Below are positions 61,677 through 64,000 of a stretch of DNA of 64,000 nt, piece after piece (within the stretch, counting starts at the first letter, position 1; every line of letters begins with the position of its first letter). Under the pieces are notes generated by a model. That model was given only the letters and a program-made list of their open reading frames with translations. It searched no databases and had not been told where the DNA came from. This DNA is from Pseudomonas chlororaphis subsp. aurantiaca (lineage in GTDB: Bacteria > Pseudomonadota > Gammaproteobacteria > Pseudomonadales > Pseudomonadaceae). The stretch lies in contig NZ_CP059162.1 of assembly GCF_013466605.1 (NCBI RefSeq), positions 6,696,001 to 6,760,000 on the forward strand, in the 5' to 3' direction. The position numbers and the translations under genes are program-made.

Positions 61677-61783
61677 GGCATTTCCCTCTGTATGAGTTAG
61701 GTATGCCAAAACCTAGTTAGCGCCTTGGCATCCTGCCATCAGAGAACGGCGGCCCCGATTGGTTCCACCGCAGCCCCAGGAAG

Positions 61784-62866
61784 TTATTCGGCGATCAGCG
61801 CTTCGACCTTGAGGATCTGCGCCTCGAGGGTCGCCTTGTCCTTGCAGCGCAGGTTGGCATGACCGACCTTGCGCCCGACCTTGAAGGCCTTGCCGTAGTG
61901 ATGCAGGTGGCAATCGTCGATGGCGATGACTTCCTCCACCGCCGGCACTTCGCCGATGAAGTTGATCATCGCGCTCTCGCCGACCTTGGCGGTCGAACCC
62001 AGCGGCAGGCCGGCGACGGCCCGCAGGTGATTTTCGAACTGGCTGCACTCGGCGCCTTCGGTGGTCCAGTGCCCGGAGTTGTGCACCCGTGGCGCGATCT
62101 CGTTGGCCTTGAGGCCACCGTCGACTTCAAAGAACTCGAATGCCATCACACCGACGTAGTCCAGGTGCTTGAGCACGCGGCTGGAGTAGTCTTCGGCCAG
62201 GTCCTGCAGCGGGTGATCGCTGCTGGCCACGGACAGCTTGAGGATGCCGCTGTGGTGAGTGTTGTGCACCAGCGGGTAGAAGCGGGTTTCGCCATCGCGG
62301 GCGCGCACGGCGATCAGCGAGACTTCGCCGGTGAACGGCACGAAGCCCTCCAGCAGGCAGGCCACGCTGCCCAGCTCGGCGAAGGTGCCGACCACATCTT
62401 CAGGGGTGCGCAGGACTTTCTGGCCCTTGCCGTCGTAACCCAGGGTGCGGGTTTTCAGCACGGCCGGCAGGCCGATGCTGGCCACGGCGGCCTCCAGGTC
62501 GGCTTGCGACTGGATGTCGGCGAACGCCGGGGTGGGAATCCCCAGGTCCTTGAACATGCTCTTCTCGAACCAGCGATCGCGGGCGATGCGCAGGGCTTCG
62601 GCGCTCGGGTAGACCGGGACGAACTGCGATAGGAAGGCCACGGTTTCCGCCGGCACGCTTTCGAACTCGAAGGTCACCAGGTCCACTTCGTCAGCCAGCT
62701 GGCGCAGGTGATCCTGATCGCCGTAATCGGCTCGCAGGTGTTCGCCCAGGGCAGCGGCACAGGCATCTGGCGCCGGGTCGAGGAAAGCGAAGTTCATCCC
62801 CAGCGGAGTGCCCGCCAGAGCCAACATGCGACCCAGCTGGCCGCCACCGATTACACCGATCTTCAT
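61784..62866 (-). CDS. purK: N5-carboxyaminoimidazole ribonucleotide synthase PurK
   Basis: A 360-residue ATP-grasp enzyme: GVIGGGQLGRMLALAG (4-19), TRTLGYDGKGQ (ATP-binding lid), EFFEV and NEIAPRVHNSGHWT. It carboxylates AIR with bicarbonate and ATP. ATG 62866; the frame also offers TTG six bases earlier. It follows purE by 11 bases, so the two are one operon. Confidence 0.97.
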   Translation of the reverse strand: MKIGVIGGGQLGRMLALAGTPLGMNFAFLDPAPDACAAALGEHLRADYGDQDHLRQLADEVDLVTFEFESVPAETVAFLSQFVPVYPSAEALRIARDRWFEKSMFKDLGIPTPAFADIQSQADLEAAVASIGLPAVLKTRTLGYDGKGQKVLRTPEDVVGTFAELGSVACLLEGFVPFTGEVSLIAVRARDGETRFYPLVHNTHHSGILKLSVASSDHPLQDLAEDYSSRVLKHLDYVGVMAFEFFEVDGGLKANEIAPRVHNSGHWTTEGAECSQFENHLRAVAGLPLGSTAKVGESAMINFIGEVPAVEEVIAIDDCHLHHYGKAFKVGRKVGHANLRCKDKATLEAQILKVEALIAE

Positions 62867-62877
62867 CGTCAAAAACC

Positions 62878-63369
62878 TCAGGCGACGCGTGGGTCTGGAT
62901 TGTCCAGGACGCTGTCTGTCTGCTCAGCGCGGAATTTTTTCAGCACGGTATGAAATTGCGGATGCTTGGCGCCGAGGATGCTCGCCGACAGCAGCGCGGC
63001 GTTGATCGCGCCGGCCTTGCCGATGGCCAGGGTGGCGACCGGAATGCCCGCGGGCATCTGCACGATGGAGAGCAGCGAGTCCACGCCCGAGAGCATCGAC
63101 GACTGCACCGGAACGCCCAGCACCGGCAGGTGGGTCTTGGCCGCACACATGCCTGGCAGGTGGGCCGCGCCACCGGCACCGGCGATGATCACCTCGATGC
63201 CACGCGCTTCGGCCTCTTCGGCGTACTGGAACAGCAGGTCCGGGGTGCGGTGGGCAGAGACCACTTTCACCTCGTAAGGGATGCCGAGCTTTTCCAGCAT
63301 ATCGGCGGTGTGGCTAAGGGTGGACCAATCGGACTTGGAGCCCATGATCACGCCAACCAGTGCACTCAT
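62878..63369 (-). CDS. purE: N5-CAIR mutase PurE
   Basis: A 163-residue class I Pur[15 protein letters not shown] (6-19), VVSAHRTPD with the catalytic His, [11 protein letters not shown] and [10 protein letters not shown]. It converts N5-CAIR to CAIR after PurK. Upstream lies a strongly structured leader. Confidence 0.98.
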   Translation of the reverse strand: MSALVGVIMGSKSDWSTLSHTADMLEKLGIPYEVKVVSAHRTPDLLFQYAEEAEARGIEVIIAGAGGAAHLPGMCAAKTHLPVLGVPVQSSMLSGVDSLLSIVQMPAGIPVATLAIGKAGAINAALLSASILGAKHPQFHTVLKKFRAEQTDSVLDNPDPRVA

Positions 63370-63407
63370 CGTCGTGCCTCTTCTCTCTGGGCGCCCGCGG
63401 GCGCGTC

Positions 63408-63445
63408 AAAAAACAACAAGCCACGCAGTATGCGTGGCTTGTTGT
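63408..63445 (-). terminator. Strong terminator/attenuator upstream of purE
   Basis: A 14-bp perfect stem (63413-63426 with 63432-63445), loop of 5, followed on the minus strand by TTTTTT. It lies 39 bases before the purE ATG and points towards purE, so it would stop incoming transcription unless anti-terminated. Confidence 0.85.
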
Positions 63446-63637
63446 ACGAATTAGTTTCGGTCCAGAACTGCCTACGCTCGATCAGGCTGCACGCTGGGCG
63501 CCTGCGGCGCTACGCAGAAACAAACTCGGATGCTCATTGACTGACGTCAACTCCGCTTCCTCGCTTGTTCTTGCCTTGCCTGATCTTCACTCGGCGAGTT
63601 CTGAACTCGAAACGTGACCGGACGAACCGGCCGAAGG
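63408..63637 (-). ncRNA. Candidate small RNA or purE leader RNA
   Basis: On the minus strand a -10-like TATACT (63644-63649) is followed by about 230 bases without a good ORF, ending at the strong terminator. The inferred transcript can form local hairpins: GGCC-TTC-GGCC near its start, CGAGTTC-A-GAACTCG, TTGAC-GTCA-GTCAA, and the final 14-bp stem. I do not recognise an RNA family. The -35 element is weak. Confidence 0.45.
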
Positions 63638-63774
63638 CCGCGCAGTATACCGAAAAAGGTGAGTTAAACGCACTTTTGCCGACCATCTGTCATACACCAT
63701 GTTTCAGGCGCAAAGCGGCGGTTTTATTGACTTTGGGGTCAGTCAGCATGGGCCAGGATCGTTGCCAGATTCCT

Positions 63775-63906
63775 GTAGCCGCTGCCGCAGGCTGCGATCG
63801 ACGGCGAAGCCGGCGCAAAGGCGGTATTCCCAATCCTTCAGACAGACCGCGTCGCCAGGTTTTGCGGCCCCTGCGGCGCCGAGCGCAGCCTTCGGCAGCG
63901 GCTACA
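63775..63906. repeat. REPIN with long loop
   Basis: Outer arms of the same family as 47080: TGTAGCCGCTGCCGCAGGCTGCG from 63775 and its inverted partner CGCAGCCTTCGGCAGCGGCTACA ending 63906, with one mismatch between arms. The inner segment has GGCGAAGCCGGCGC-type symmetry. It lies 2 bases after the stop of the last partial gene. Confidence 0.8.
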
Positions 63907-63908
63907 GG

Positions 63909-64000
63909 TCAGGTGTTGCCTGTACCCTGAGCCGCACCGCCTTCCAGCTTGCGCCACAGCAATCGGACGTTGGCCTTGCGCACCAGGGCGCAGCGGTACA
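63909..64000 (-). CDS. C-terminus of an unidentified gene (truncated by window end)
   Basis: A minus-strand frame enters from the window end and stops at 63909 (TGA): last residues YRCALVRKANVRLLWRKLEG..., about 29 visible. I choose this frame because its stop abuts the REPIN, the usual place for such elements, and it reads like a natural basic C-terminus. Product unknown. Confidence 0.4.
   Translation of the reverse strand, partial: YRCALVRKANVRLLWRKLEGGAAQGTGNT

Larger units (their letters stand above)
63370..63908. other. Region upstream of purE
   Basis: No protein-coding gene is visible. From the purE side it holds a terminator hairpin (63408-63445), a structured non-coding transcript candidate (63408-63637) with a -10-like TATACT at 63644-63649 (minus strand), and a REPIN (63775-63906). 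Plus-strand frames here look non-coding. Confidence 0.6.

Overview
The window is chromosomal DNA of a Pseudomonas, most likely the P. fluorescens group (protegens/chlororaphis/fluorescens-like). The call rests on gene order and protein type (exbBD-tonB, oxyR-recG, HU-rubB-rubA-ubiC-ubiA, phoBR, pst-phoU, purKE), on high GC, and on many pseudomonad REP/REPIN repeats. I see no rRNA, tRNA, IS element, prophage or CRISPR array. Identifications come from motifs and remembered family features; no database was searched.

Layout. (1) 1-8.97 kb is core: a partial secreted-type protein, an SDR epimerase, the ExbB-ExbD-TonB energy system, OxyR, RecG, an HDOD signalling protein and a small SCP2-like protein. 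(2) 9.2-38.75 kb is one complete minus-strand type VI secretion (T6SS) locus in the order of the P. aeruginosa H2 system: tssA-B-C-E, a cargo block, tssF-G-H, a sigma54 activator, a small lipoprotein, fha, tssJ-K-L-M, a PP2C phosphatase and a Ser/Thr kinase, then vgrG, a phospholipase D effector (Tle5 type) and two tandem Sel1-repeat immunity proteins. The cargo block between tssE and tssF holds a PAAR protein, an alpha/beta-hydrolase with a GxSxG motif, a membrane protein, a lipoprotein and a small protein of unknown function. No hcp gene is present, so the tube protein must come from elsewhere. (3) 39.4-42.9 kb returns to core: HU, rubredoxin reductase, rubredoxin, ubiC, ubiA. (4) 43.4-57.5 kb is the phosphate regulon: phoB-phoR, and on the other strand pstS-pstC-pstA-pstB-phoU. 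Pho boxes precede phoB, pstC and pstS. A CNNM/CorC transporter, an M23 peptidase, a HigBA-like toxin-antitoxin pair and a response regulator lie between. (5) 57.6-64 kb has an MFS transporter, an acyl-CoA thioesterase, an aldose-epimerase-like mutarotase, a DUF3299-like protein, a GlsB/YeaQ protein, purK-purE, a structured leader or small RNA upstream of purE, and the end of one more gene.

The genes work in blocks. TonB-ExbBD energises outer-membrane import. The T6SS would deliver at least two lipid-directed effectors, a PLD on VgrG and a putative lipase on PAAR, with immunity genes beside each. Pst and PhoBR form the phosphate sensing and import circuit. The T6SS occupies the interval between a core SCP2-like gene and the HU gene, and its cargo and immunity genes look more AT-rich than the secretion core.
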